Source: an uncultured Bacteroidota bacterium (GTDB taxonomy: Bacteria > Bacteroidota > Bacteroidia > Chitinophagales > Chitinophagaceae). Taken from it: DNA of 64,000 nt. Below the pieces are notes generated by a model. The model was given only the letters and a program-made list of their open reading frames with translations. It had not been told where the DNA came from and searched no databases. The translations under genes were made by a program, and so were the position numbers. Positions 1-8,329 of this stretch are shown here, piece after piece. The stretch lies in the NCBI GenBank assembly GCA_903905065.1, contig CAIVEW010000073.1, positions 62,001 to 126,000 of the forward strand, written 5' to 3'. Each line of letters begins with the position of its first letter. Within the stretch, counting starts at the first letter, position 1.

Positions 1-160
1 AAGTGTATGAGTCCTTTGTGCTGTCCACGCGGCTCTTCAGCGTCATTACCTCCTGTGCATAGATGCGCCCACTCTGTTTCTGCAGGCTCATTTCCCAAAA
101 CACTATAGCAGCTATAATGTAAGCGAGTAAAAGCAGGTGTACAGATGTGAAGAAACGCAT
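1..160 (-). CDS. partial N-terminal part of a small membrane protein
   Basis: The reading frame starts at an ATG at 160 and runs off the left edge, so only about 53 residues are visible. Residues 6-22 are hydrophobic (SVHLLLLAYIIAAIVFW) and look like one membrane anchor or uncleaved signal, followed by a polar stretch with LKSRVDST that could begin a coiled coil. It follows gldH in the same direction with a gap of about 75 bases. I do not recognise the family; a function cannot be given from this fragment. Confidence 0.5.
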   Translation of the reverse strand, partial: MRFFTSVHLLLLAYIIAAIVFWEMSLQKQSGRIYAQEVMTLKSRVDSTKDSYT

Positions 161-189
161 GTTTTCAATTTGAAAATTTGAAGATGTGC

Positions 190-207
190 TCCCGGTAGCT
201 ATCGGGA
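190..207. repeat. 18-bp near-perfect palindrome (REP-like)
   Basis: TCCCGGTAGCTATCGGGA is self-complementary except for one G-T type mismatch. It lies between gldH and the next minus-strand gene, where it may act as a weak terminator or processing hairpin. A related half, CCCGATAGCTATC, occurs near 39412, so it seems to belong to a dispersed family. Confidence 0.5.
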
Positions 208-236
208 TGAAAATGCCCGCATTTTGATGGTTTGTG

Positions 237-725
237 CTACTGCCTTCTGCCACCCTTCACCAGCCTCAGCCCTACATGTAGTATCTCCGGCAATGGGTTG
301 ATGCGCATATTTTGTTCCAACGTTATTTCGTAGGTGCCTTTGTGATCAAACCGTATGGAATCTCCCAGGTCCACAGGCATCCGCTGCTCCCATATTTCGC
401 CCATGCCGCGGCCCAGCCATTTGCCGGTAGCTTCCGCCAGCGGCACGTTTACCCGCACTTTTTTTGCAATAGTTTCCCCGGGGCCTTTTACATACATCCA
501 TATCCACAGGTTATTGTAAGGATATGCCTGGGAATGCTGAATAAGGAAAAAAGGATGATAATTAACGGTGGTGTCTGTAATATCCACAGAGAATTTAGGA
601 CGGAAATTATAGTTCCACGCGTTTTGAGGCACGGCTTCTTCTTTCTGGTAATACGGCGCCGGCAGGCAACCCGCTAAGTAAAAAGTAAAGAGTAAAAAGT
701 AAAAAAAGCGCTGTTTACAATTCAT
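237..725 (-). CDS. gldH: gliding motility lipoprotein GldH
   Basis: A 162-residue lipoprotein of the GldH family, needed for gliding motility in Flavobacterium; members sit in the cell envelope and are linked to the type IX secretion/gliding machinery. I chose the start at 725 because it gives a clean lipoprotein signal ending in LAGC with Cys20, and because a TAnnTTTG promoter box (755-762) lies upstream of it; a start at 770 would place the promoter inside the gene. The region around YNNLWIWMYVKGPG and the GKWLGRGMGEIWE segment match the GldH pattern. The hydrophobic part of the signal peptide is encoded by four tandem 7-base repeats (678-705). Family assignment is by recognised motifs. Confidence 0.85.
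   Translation of the reverse strand: MNCKQRFFYFLLFTFYLAGCLPAPYYQKEEAVPQNAWNYNFRPKFSVDITDTTVNYHPFFLIQHSQAYPYNNLWIWMYVKGPGETIAKKVRVNVPLAEATGKWLGRGMGEIWEQRMPVDLGDSIRFDHKGTYEITLEQNMRINPLPEILHVGLRLVKGGRRQ
678..705. repeat. four-copy heptanucleotide repeat inside the gldH signal peptide
   Basis: On the plus strand the units are GTAAAAA, GTAAAGA, GTAAAAA and GTAAAAA, head to tail. On the minus strand they encode residues 7-16 of GldH. Gain or loss of one unit would shift the reading frame. Confidence 0.8.
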
Positions 726-754
726 ATTGCGAAGCAGTGATAACCTGTTAACGA

Positions 755-762
755 CAAAACTA
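755..762 (-). promoter_or_regulatory. -7 promoter box for gldH
   Basis: CAAAACTA on the plus strand reads TAGTTTTG on the minus strand, an exact match to the Bacteroidota -7 consensus TAnnTTTG. It lies about 30 bases upstream of the chosen gldH start. Confidence 0.55.
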
Positions 763-809
763 CACCACATAACTCACTTTTTGGTATTGACTTTTAACTT
801 CTTACTCAA

Positions 810-1685
810 CTACAGTATATTCAGTATCTGCTCTTTGGCTTTTTCCAGCTCATCCTTCATGTTGATCACGATCTGCTGTATCTCGGCATGGTTGGCTTTT
901 GAACCGAGGGTATTGATCTCTCTCCCGATCTCCTGTAATATAAAATTCAGTTTACGTCCTATGGCCATGTCGTTTTCATTCACAGTAGCACTAAAGTATT
1001 CGCAATGCTGCCTCAACCTGATCTTTTCTTCCGAAAAATCCATTCGCTCCAGGTAATAGATCATCTCCTGCTCAAAGCGGTTTGGGTCTATTTTTTCTTT
1101 GCCGGCCATATCCGCCAGCCATTGTGTGAGGCGGGCCCGCACCCGCTCTACTCGTTCGGCCTCCAGTGGCAGTATCTTTTCATGCAGTTGCTCTATGTTG
1201 TTTATGCGCAGCATTATATCTTTCAGCATAGCCGATCCTTCGTGAAGGCGGTGCTGCATCAGATCTTTGGCTGCTTGCTCTATTACTTTTTTTACTTCTT
1301 CCCAGTCCTTTTCGGGGAGCACATCTGTATCCGGGGCCACAACCTCAGGCATACGCATGAGTGTAGAGATGATGTTTTCCTGTGGCAGGCCGGTTTGCTC
1401 GGCTATTTGCTTCATGCCCTGGTAGTAGAACAAAGCAAGGTCGGTATTCACTACCATCGGTTTTGAGGCCCCTTCCTGCCTCACGCTCACCGTGAGGTCT
1501 ATGGTGCCGCGCTGCAGCATGTTGTTCATCAGGTTGCGTATATCCAGCTCATAGGAGCGCAGTATGGGCGGCAGCTTGGTGTTAATGTCAAACTGTTTGC
1601 CATTGAGCGCTTTTACTTCCACTACTACCTGGCGGCCATTTACCAAGGCCTCTGCCCGCCCGAAACCCGTCATTGAATACAGCAT
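810..1685 (-). CDS. yicC: YicC-family endoribonuclease
   Basis: The 291-residue product begins MLYSMTGFGRAEA, the signature of the YicC/YloC family, and has the family's usual length. The N-terminal YicC domain covers roughly residues 1-160 and the C-terminal DUF1732 domain about 205-291, containing RMDFSEEKIRLRQHC and a well kept GREINTLGSKANHAEIQQIV block. E. coli YicC is an RNase linked to small-RNA turnover; the same role here is inferred from the family. It is the gene upstream of gldH on the same strand, with the gldH promoter between them. A gene of this family often precedes gmk, which is not seen here. Confidence 0.9.
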   Translation of the reverse strand: MLYSMTGFGRAEALVNGRQVVVEVKALNGKQFDINTKLPPILRSYELDIRNLMNNMLQRGTIDLTVSVRQEGASKPMVVNTDLALFYYQGMKQIAEQTGLPQENIISTLMRMPEVVAPDTDVLPEKDWEEVKKVIEQAAKDLMQHRLHEGSAMLKDIMLRINNIEQLHEKILPLEAERVERVRARLTQWLADMAGKEKIDPNRFEQEMIYYLERMDFSEEKIRLRQHCEYFSATVNENDMAIGRKLNFILQEIGREINTLGSKANHAEIQQIVINMKDELEKAKEQILNIL

Positions 1686-1814
1686 ATCTTTTCCTTTGCT
1701 GCAAAAGAAAACAAACGTTTGGCAATAAAAAAACTTATCGCTCGTTTTTGTGCAAAATCAGTATAAAATCGTCTTAAAACTGCAACAACTGCGTAAATCA
1801 GCGTTTTTATTAGC

Positions 1815-1822
1815 TATTTTTG
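1815..1822 (+). promoter_or_regulatory. -7 promoter box for the EnvC-like gene
   Basis: TATTTTTG matches TAnnTTTG and lies 17 bases before the ATG at 1840. It predicts a very short leader. No clear -33 element is seen. Confidence 0.45.
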
Positions 1823-1839
1823 TTTTACTCTAACTGCCC

Positions 1840-3204
1840 ATGCGTGTAACCGCTTTCCTTTTATGTCTCCTTTTATCAGTAACGGCAATTGCCCAGAAGC
1901 AACTGCCGGTGCAGTACACCATGACCAAGGAGCAGTATGAGGCAGAGCGCCAGAAGATACTGGATGCGATCAATGAGACCCAGCAGCAGCTTGATGCTAT
2001 AAAAAATGACAAGAAAGCGACAATGAGCCAGTTGCGGGCTTTGCAGAATAAGCTTGCAGACCGCCAGCGGCTTATAGGAAACATCAACCAGCAACTGGAT
2101 AATATTGATAACACCATCAAAACCTCATCCACCGAGGTTGGATCGCTAAAGCAGCAGTTAGAGCGGCTGAAGATCAGGTATGCGCAGTCCATACGGTATG
2201 CGTATGAAACCCGCAGCTCTTACGATATGCTGGCGTTTCTTTTTTCTTCCAGTAGTTTTAACGACGCTATGCGCCGAATGAAATACCTGAAAAAATTCAG
2301 GGAATTCCGCAAGCAGCAGGTGGAGCAGATACGTATAACCGAAAACCAGTTGCAACATAAGATCGGTGTGCTTAACGCCGAAAAGGCGCAGAAAGATGAG
2401 CTGCTGGTCTCCCAGGTGCAGCAGAAACAAGTGCTGGTAAAGGAAACCGATGAGCAAAACAAGGTAATACAGGACCTGAAGGGAAAAGAAAGCCAATTGC
2501 TGAAAGAAATAGAAAAAAACAGGAAAACTGCCGCAAGGATAAGCAATGCTATCAATACCATGATAGAACGTGAGATCAAGAAGGCGGAGGAAGAGGAGCG
2601 GAAAAAAGCAGAATTGGCTGCGAAGGCAAATGCGCCAGCCAAACCGGCTGCCTCCACGAAACCTGCCAAACCGGGTGCACCGGAGGGGGTAACCAGTAAT
2701 GAGCCGGTTTCCCCCCGCGTGAGGGAGCCTAAGACCGAATTACAGCCACTTTTGGTTACACCTACAGATGTAGCCCTTTCCGCAAATTTTGAAGGAAATA
2801 AGGGTAAGCTATATTGGCCTGTAGAAAAAGGTTATATCTCTGGTCATTTTGGTGTGCATCCACACCCGGTGGAACACCAGGTAATGATAGACAACGACGG
2901 AATTGATATCCAGACAGCTGCGGGATCCGAGGCCCGTGCAGTGTTTGATGGCGTTGTGTTAAGCGTTTTTTCAACAGGAGATAATTCGATCGTCGTGGTG
3001 AAACATGCGAATTATTTTACCGTTTACAACAACCTGAGCAATGTGCTTGTAAAAAAAGACCAGGCTGTAAGCGTAAAACAGCCACTGGGCACTGTGGCTG
3101 AGAACGAAGAAGGGATACCTACCATAAAGTTCCAGATATGGAAAGCCGCTAAGGGCAAGTCAACAAAGCTGAATCCCGAGCAATGGATAGGCAAGGCGCG
3201 CTAG
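1840..3204 (+). CDS. EnvC-like murein hydrolase activator (coiled coil + LytM/M23)
   Basis: The 454-residue protein has a signal peptide (about residues 1-19), a long coiled coil (about 28-250, rich in Gln, Lys and Glu heptads), a Pro/Ala/Lys linker (about 258-295) and a C-terminal LytM/peptidase M23 domain (about 325-450). The zinc-binding residues of active M23 enzymes are not kept: the usual HxxxD/HxGID position reads NDGID and the HxH position reads KFQIW. This is the pattern of EnvC, which activates cell-wall amidases at the division site instead of cutting peptidoglycan itself. That role is inferred. Located in the periplasm. It has its own promoter box at 1815-1822. Confidence 0.85.
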   Translation: MRVTAFLLCLLLSVTAIAQKQLPVQYTMTKEQYEAERQKILDAINETQQQLDAIKNDKKATMSQLRALQNKLADRQRLIGNINQQLDNIDNTIKTSSTEVGSLKQQLERLKIRYAQSIRYAYETRSSYDMLAFLFSSSSFNDAMRRMKYLKKFREFRKQQVEQIRITENQLQHKIGVLNAEKAQKDELLVSQVQQKQVLVKETDEQNKVIQDLKGKESQLLKEIEKNRKTAARISNAINTMIEREIKKAEEEERKKAELAAKANAPAKPAASTKPAKPGAPEGVTSNEPVSPRVREPKTELQPLLVTPTDVALSANFEGNKGKLYWPVEKGYISGHFGVHPHPVEHQVMIDNDGIDIQTAAGSEARAVFDGVVLSVFSTGDNSIVVVKHANYFTVYNNLSNVLVKKDQAVSVKQPLGTVAENEEGIPTIKFQIWKAAKGKSTKLNPEQWIGKAR

Positions 3205-3327
3205 CCCCTCATTTCACTGAAATCCGCGCGTAGGAACAATTTCCCCTCAAAAACATTAACGCTTACTTTAGGATTTCGCGGGGCTTTTTACGCCGGAGTC
3301 CAGCTAAAATTTAGTAAATTACATTGC

Positions 3328-3343
3328 ATTTGCAACTGCAAAT
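3328..3343. promoter_or_regulatory. 16-bp palindrome upstream of nrdJ, candidate operator
   Basis: ATTTGCAACTGCAAAT is a perfect 7-2-7 inverted repeat about 170 bases before the nrdJ start. Length and symmetry fit a repressor site; it is not the classic NrdR box sequence, so the regulator is unknown. Confidence 0.4.
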
Positions 3344-3399
3344 CTATTAATCATATTAAGATAATAAATGTTTATATTAGGGGGCTTGCACTTCATCGG

Positions 3400-3408
3400 T
3401 TATCCACA
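3400..3408 (+). promoter_or_regulatory. DnaA box upstream of nrdJ
   Basis: TTATCCACA is a perfect match to the bacterial DnaA-box consensus, about 105 bases before the nrdJ start. Ribonucleotide reductase genes are controlled by DnaA in E. coli; a similar link here is inference from one 9-base match. Confidence 0.4.
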
Positions 3409-3513
3409 GGCATGTTAGTTTCTTTTGTTGTGTTTAGCCTTTTCTTTTTAATAATTTAGCTGTCCGGCATTTCAGCCGAAATCCCCAAATTTTAACGTTA
3501 AAATAATACAGTA

Positions 3514-6500
3514 ATGAGCGCCAAATCTAAAAATAAAGGTCTTTCCTTCGACCGCCACTATACCCGCGACGAAGTGAGCCCATACGACATGTTCGAGTAC
3601 GACTATCGTACATCCGTGATCCGCAATCCGAATGGCGAAAAGGTTTTCGAAATGACCAATGTGGAAGTACCAAAACACTGGTCGCAGATAGCCACTGATA
3701 TATTGGCCCAAAAGTATTTCCGCAAAGCCGGGGTGCCGCAAAAAGATGGCAGCCTGGGTCGGGAAACGTCTATAAAAGAAGTCGCGCATCGTCTTGCCCA
3801 CTGCTGGCGCACATGGGGTGAGAATTACGGCTACTTCGCTTCAAAAAAGGACGCACAGGTTTTCTACGATGAGCTGGCATACAGCATCATGGCGCAAAGC
3901 TGTGCACCAAACTCACCGCAGTGGTTCAATACCGGCCTGTTCAGCAGCTACGGCATTGATGGTAAGGCACAAGGTCACTACTATGTAGACCCAAAGACCG
4001 GTACGCTGGAGCGCTCTAAGAATGCTTACGAGCGCCCTCAGCCACATGCGTGCTTCATACTCAGTGTAGACGATGACCTGGTAAATGAAGGCGGCATCAT
4101 GGACCTGTGGGTGCGTGAGGCGCGCATTTTCAAATATGGTTCCGGCGTAGGTACTAATTACTCCAACATCCGTGCCGAGGGTGAAAAACTCAGCGGCGGC
4201 GGCACTTCCAGCGGCCTCATGAGCTTCCTCAAGATTGGCGACCGTGCTGCGGGCGCCATCAAGAGCGGTGGCACTACCCGCCGCGCGGCCAAGATGGTGT
4301 GCCTTGACCTCGACCACCCCGAAGTAATAGACTTCATAGACTGGAAGGTAGAAGAAGAAAAGAAAGTAGCCGCGTTGATAGCAGCCGGTTATGCATCTGA
4401 CTATGAAGGTGAAGCATACAAAACAGTATCCGGACAAAATTCAAATAACTCTGTTCGTGTACCAAATGAGTTTTTCCACGCCCTTGATAACAATGCAGAT
4501 TGGGAAATGACCGCCCGCAGCACCGGCAAGGTAATGAAGACCATTGCTGCCAAAGAATTGTGGGAGAAGATCTCCTATTCAGCATGGCGCTGCGCTGATC
4601 CCGGGACGCAATACGATACCACCATTAACGAATGGCATACCTGCCCCGAGGGCGGAAGGATACGTGCTTCCAATCCTTGCTCGGAGTACATGTTCCTTGA
4701 TAATACAGCATGCAACCTGGCTTCACTCAACCTCCGTCGTTTCTTCGACGAGGAAACCGGAATCTTCGATGTACCCGGCTTTGAATACATGACCCGCCTG
4801 TGGACGGTGGTGCTGGAAGTATCTGTACTTATGGCGCAGTTCCCATCGCCGGAAGTAGCCCAATTGAGCTATGACTACCGCACCCTTGGTTTAGGTTACG
4901 CTAACCTCGGCTCCATGCTGATGGTAAGTGGTATAGCGTATGACAGCGAAGAAGCCCGTGGCATTGCTGGTGCGATCACCGCCATTATGAACGGTGTTGC
5001 GTACAAGACATCGGCTGAAATGGCTGCCAGCCTTGGTGCGTTCCCCCGCTACCAGGAAAATAAAGAACACATGATGCGTGTAATGCGCAACCACCGCGCA
5101 GCGGCTTATGATGCTGCTGATGCGTTTGAAGGAATAGAGATCAAGCCAGTAGGCATTAATGCAAAATACTGCCCCGACTACCTGCTGAAAGCGGCTACCC
5201 GCGCGTGGGACGACGCCGTACAGATGGGTGAGCTGCACGGCTACCGCAATGCACAGGCTACGGTTATAGCCCCTACAGGCACCATTGGCCTGGTAATGGA
5301 TTGTGATACTACTGGTGTTGAGCCTGATTTCGCACTCGTGAAATTCAAGAAGCTCTCCGGCGGCGGCTACTTTAAGATCATCAACCAGTCGATCCCGGCA
5401 GCACTTAAGAAGCTGGGCTACACTCCTGAGCAGCAGGATGCTATTGTGAAATATGCCAAGGGCCATGGCTCTTTTGCCGGTGCGCCCTTCATCAATCACC
5501 AGAGCCTGAGCGAGAAAGGATTTATCGCTGAAGAACTGAAGAAGCTGGATACTTCGGTAGAGAGTGCTTTTGAAATAGGTTTTGTGTTCAATCACTACAA
5601 CCTTGGTGAGGAGTGCTTACAGCGCCTGGGCTTCAAGCCGGAGCAATACTTCGCGCCAGACTTTAACCTGCTCGAGTCACTCGGGTTCTCTGATGCCGAG
5701 ATAGATGCAGCCAATGACTACGCCTGCGGCACCATGACTGTGGAAGGCGCCCCATTCCTGAAAGATGAGCACCTCTCCGTATTCGACTGCGCTAACAAGT
5801 GCGGTAAGAAAGGCGAGCGCTTCATACATGCTCACGGCCACATCCGTATGATGGGTGCTGTGCAGCCATTTATCAGCGGTGCTATCTCCAAGACCATCAA
5901 CCTGCCAAACGAGGCAACTATCGATGAGATAAAAGACTGCTACTACCTGAGCTGGAAGCTGGGCCTGAAAGCCTGTGCGCTTTACCGCGATGGTTCTAAG
6001 CTGAGCCAGCCGCTGAGCAACAAGAGCGACAAAAAAGAAAAGAAAACAGAAGCCGCAGCCGAGCCGGAAATAAGCCAGATCATAGACATGAGCAAGCTGA
6101 CAGTAGGCGAACTGCTGGAAGAAGTGAACAGGCGCGTACAGGCCAGCCCGGATACGCAACTGAAGCGCGAACTGAGCCGCATTGTGGAGCGCAAGCAACT
6201 GCCCGCCAAACGTCGTGGCTATACTATAAAGGGTAAGGTAGGCGGCCAGGCGCTGTTCCTGCGTACCGGTGAGTATGGCGATGGTACATTGGGCGAGATA
6301 TTCATAGATATGGCCAAGGAGGGCGCTACTATGCGGAGCCTGCTTAATAGCTTTGCCATAGCTATTTCGGTAGGCCTGCAATACGGTGTGCCACTGGAGG
6401 AATATGTAGACAAGTTCGCATTCTCCCGCTTCGAGCCATCAGGCATTGTAGACCATCCGAATATCAAGAATGCCACTTCAGTGCTCGATTATATCTTCCG

Positions 6501-6828
6501 CTTACTGGCTTATGAATACCTCGACCGCGACGACCTGGTACACGTACCCGATCCAAACCGCGTGACGCACCAGCAGGAAATGGAAGCCATACAGCAGGAA
6601 CTGTCGCAGGTGCGGGTTACGGCGCCACAATCGCAGCAGGCGCAGAAACCAAAACCAACATTAGCGCCAACACCGGTTGGTGTGAACGCACAAAACAGCC
6701 TGGAACTGAAAAAACTAATGGGCACCAGCGCTGATGCCCCTGTTTGCCGCAACTGCGGCAACATTACCCTCCGCAACGGCACCTGCTACATGTGCCCCAA
6801 TTGCGGAACAACCACTGGCTGTAGTTAA
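3514..6828 (+). CDS. nrdJ: adenosylcobalamin-dependent (class II) ribonucleotide reductase
   Basis: The 1104-residue enzyme makes deoxyribonucleotides for DNA synthesis in the cytoplasm, using vitamin B12 to form the active-site thiyl radical. Family landmarks are NSPQWFNTG (about residue 132), the catalytic NPCSE motif (about 386-390), APTGTIG (about 587) and a C-terminal Cys-rich tail with CRNCGN, CYMCPNCG and a final GCS, which regenerates the active-site disulphide. An acidic/Lys linker precedes the C-terminal TSCPD-like region around residues 890-1000. It is a long bacterial NrdJ type. The upstream region has a palindrome and a DnaA box; two terminator-like hairpins follow. No class I nrdAB genes are in the window. 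Confidence 0.95.
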   Translation: MSAKSKNKGLSFDRHYTRDEVSPYDMFEYDYRTSVIRNPNGEKVFEMTNVEVPKHWSQIATDILAQKYFRKAGVPQKDGSLGRETSIKEVAHRLAHCWRTWGENYGYFASKKDAQVFYDELAYSIMAQSCAPNSPQWFNTGLFSSYGIDGKAQGHYYVDPKTGTLERSKNAYERPQPHACFILSVDDDLVNEGGIMDLWVREARIFKYGSGVGTNYSNIRAEGEKLSGGGTSSGLMSFLKIGDRAAGAIKSGGTTRRAAKMVCLDLDHPEVIDFIDWKVEEEKKVAALIAAGYASDYEGEAYKTVSGQNSNNSVRVPNEFFHALDNNADWEMTARSTGKVMKTIAAKELWEKISYSAWRCADPGTQYDTTINEWHTCPEGGRIRASNPCSEYMFLDNTACNLASLNLRRFFDEETGIFDVPGFEYMTRLWTVVLEVSVLMAQFPSPEVAQLSYDYRTLGLGYANLGSMLMVSGIAYDSEEARGIAGAITAIMNGVAYKTSAEMAASLGAFPRYQENKEHMMRVMRNHRAAAYDAADAFEGIEIKPVGINAKYCPDYLLKAATRAWDDAVQMGELHGYRNAQATVIAPTGTIGLVMDCDTTGVEPDFALVKFKKLSGGGYFKIINQSIPAALKKLGYTPEQQDAIVKYAKGHGSFAGAPFINHQSLSEKGFIAEELKKLDTSVESAFEIGFVFNHYNLGEECLQRLGFKPEQYFAPDFNLLESLGFSDAEIDAANDYACGTMTVEGAPFLKDEHLSVFDCANKCGKKGERFIHAHGHIRMMGAVQPFISGAISKTINLPNEATIDEIKDCYYLSWKLGLKACALYRDGSKLSQPLSNKSDKKEKKTEAAAEPEISQIIDMSKLTVGELLEEVNRRVQASPDTQLKRELSRIVERKQLPAKRRGYTIKGKVGGQALFLRTGEYGDGTLGEIFIDMAKEGATMRSLLNSFAIAISVGLQYGVPLEEYVDKFAFSRFEPSGIVDHPNIKNATSVLDYIFRLLAYEYLDRDDLVHVPDPNRVTHQQEMEAIQQELSQVRVTAPQSQQAQKPKPTLAPTPVGVNAQNSLELKKLMGTSADAPVCRNCGNITLRNGTCYMCPNCGTTTGCS

Positions 6829-6862
6829 AGTATAAACTATAGAATGTTTATTTAGACATTAA

Positions 6863-7002
6863 ACAGCAAAAGAACCGTCAGCCCCCTGATGGTTTTTTTG
6901 TTTTGTAAAGAAACCGAATGCATAATCTAATCAATTTAAAGAGCAAAAGAACCCTGCCCCCTGACGGTTTTTTTGTTTTCGGGAGCGGAGGAAACCGAAG
7001 GT
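6863..7002 (+). repeat. tandem duplication of the terminator segment
   Basis: Two copies of a segment beginning agcaaaagaacc, passing through a CCCCCTGAyGGTTTTTTTG core and ending gaaaccgaa lie side by side. In the second copy the left arm has lost bases, so its hairpin is much weaker. Confidence 0.6.
6874..6899 (+). terminator. intrinsic terminator of nrdJ
   Basis: ACCGTCAG and CTGATGGT pair (one G-T) around a CCCC loop, followed by seven T. A second, degraded copy of the same segment lies at about 6944-6976. Confidence 0.8.
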
Positions 7003-7019
7003 ATAAAATTATTATTTCT

Positions 7020-7027
7020 TAGTTTTG
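7020..7027 (+). promoter_or_regulatory. -7 promoter box of the toxin-antitoxin operon
   Basis: TAGTTTTG matches TAnnTTTG exactly and lies five bases before the antitoxin ATG at 7032, so the transcript is probably leaderless or nearly so. Confidence 0.45.
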
Positions 7028-7031
7028 TGAA

Positions 7032-7256
7032 ATGACATTGATAAAACTTCATATGCCCGATGATCTGGCAGATAAGGTTAGACGCGTTACAAGTAATGCG
7101 GAAACCTACATTATCGATTTGCTTCGTTCTAAGCTAACGGATATAGATAAGCCAAAATCATTGGCGGATGAATATCGCATGGCAGGTACTGAAAATGCCA
7201 GGTTATTAAGTGACTTTACTCACACAGACCTGGAGGGGTGGGACGATGAATATTAA
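7032..7256 (+). CDS. MazE-type antitoxin
   Basis: A 74-residue acidic protein directly upstream of a MazF/PemK toxin and overlapping it by 11 bases, which is the usual antitoxin-first order. The N-terminal part (MTLIKLHMPDDLADKVRRV) looks like a ribbon-helix-helix-type DNA-binding segment; the acidic C-terminal tail ending LEGWDDEY would bind and block the toxin. The assignment rests mostly on the neighbour and size. It probably represses its own promoter at 7020-7027. Confidence 0.75.
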   Translation: MTLIKLHMPDDLADKVRRVTSNAETYIIDLLRSKLTDIDKPKSLADEYRMAGTENARLLSDFTHTDLEGWDDEY

Positions 7257-7587
7257 GCGAGGGTCTGTTTGGTTGGCTAATCTGGATCCTACGGTAGGTA
7301 GCGAGATACGTAAGACTCGACCAGTTGTCGTAATATCTAATGATGTAAATAATGCGAACAATAATGTAGTCACCGTCTTGCCAATAACTTCCAATACAAC
7401 TCATGTCTTTTCTTTCGAAGTATTATTACCCAAGGGAATAGGCGGTCTTCCTAAGGATTCCAAAGCAAAAGCTGATCAAATTCGCACATTGGATAAAAGC
7501 AGGTTGATCAAATCAATAGGTACATTACCTGAAAGCTATATCGTATTGGTTGACGAAGCAATTAAGTTACACCTAGCTCTGAAATGA
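7246..7587 (+). CDS. MazF/PemK-family endoribonuclease toxin
   Basis: The 113-residue protein has the MazF/PemK signature: an N-terminal RGSVWLANLDPTVGSE, then KTRPVVVISND and a KADQIRTLDKSRL segment. Family members cut mRNA at short sequences and stop growth when the antitoxin is degraded. I chose the ATG at 7246, inside the 3' end of the antitoxin gene, because it starts just before the conserved IKRG segment and has a purine-rich tggagggg stretch about six bases upstream; an earlier in-frame start at 7210 has no family similarity. Confidence 0.88.
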   Translation: MNIKRGSVWLANLDPTVGSEIRKTRPVVVISNDVNNANNNVVTVLPITSNTTHVFSFEVLLPKGIGGLPKDSKAKADQIRTLDKSRLIKSIGTLPESYIVLVDEAIKLHLALK

Positions 7588-7621
7588 GTGAGTTAGGGGC
7601 TGAATTCGATATCCGCGATAC

Positions 7622-8176
7622 TCAGGGAATTGGCCTTACCAATGAATAAACCGCCGAATCCAGAAACTTCCCGTTATAGAAATAATTCTCTTTAAAGTAT
7701 CCTTCCCTAATGAATCCATTCCTTTCCAGCAACCTTATGGATTCCTTGTTTCCCGGATTTGTATTGGCTTCTACTGAGTGTAGGTTCATGACATTGAAAC
7801 CATAGTCAAGCACAGAGTGTAACGCTTCATTCATTATCCCTTTTCCGTGGTGCGCCGGGTGCAGCCTGTAGCCTATTTCTGCACGATAGTTCGGGCTGTC
7901 CATTCTCCAGAAACATATATCGCCAATGATCTTAGGTTCACCTTTCAGCGTGATCGCCCAGTTAATGGATTCATTATTGGCAATCGCAGTATTTATCATT
8001 TGTATGAATGCCACGGCCTCATCAACCGACTGTGCGGGAGCCCGGTCCAGGTATTTCATTACCCGCTCGTTTGATCTTAGGAAGAACATTTCATCGGCAT
8101 CGGTTTTATCCAATTGCCGCAGCACCAGTCGGTCTGTGGTTAATGTGGGGAAGGGATTAAAGTTTAGCTCAAGCAT
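7622..8176 (-). CDS. GNAT-family N-acetyltransferase (RimJ/RimL-like)
   Basis: The 184-residue protein has the GNAT fold pattern of the RimJ/RimL group: TDRLVLRQLDKTDADEMF at the start, an acceptor-site region with GDICFWRMDSPNYRAEIGY, the acetyl-CoA loop HPAHHGKGIMNEAL and the closing SIRLLERNGFIREG. It transfers an acetyl group from acetyl-CoA to an amino group; the substrate (protein N-terminus, small molecule or antibiotic) cannot be told from the sequence. It is a single gene, convergent with the mazEF-like pair. Confidence 0.88.
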   Translation of the reverse strand: MLELNFNPFPTLTTDRLVLRQLDKTDADEMFFLRSNERVMKYLDRAPAQSVDEAVAFIQMINTAIANNESINWAITLKGEPKIIGDICFWRMDSPNYRAEIGYRLHPAHHGKGIMNEALHSVLDYGFNVMNLHSVEANTNPGNKESIRLLERNGFIREGYFKENYFYNGKFLDSAVYSLVRPIP

Positions 8177-8329
8177 TCCGTTCTTGTTTCGGTAAAAATA
8201 CTTTTTCCGCTTTAATTAATAAGGGAGGGCAACCGCTGGCGTATGCACAATTTTCGGCCTGCTTTAACACCGCAAAAACACGATAGCTAAAATGTTTTTA
8301 TTATTCTTGCATCACAAAATGAGTGATTT

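Larger units (their letters stand above)
3205..3513. other. 309-bp leader region upstream of nrdJ
   Basis: No gene is seen. It holds a 16-bp palindrome (3328-3343) and a perfect DnaA-box match (3400-3408), listed separately. No cobalamin riboswitch box could be recognised. Confidence 0.5.

Noticed and set aside
3205-3513. Possible cobalamin riboswitch upstream of the B12-dependent nrdJ
   Set aside because: I could not find a B12-box-like conserved core or the paired arms in this 309-base leader; a covariance-model search (Rfam RF00174) would decide.
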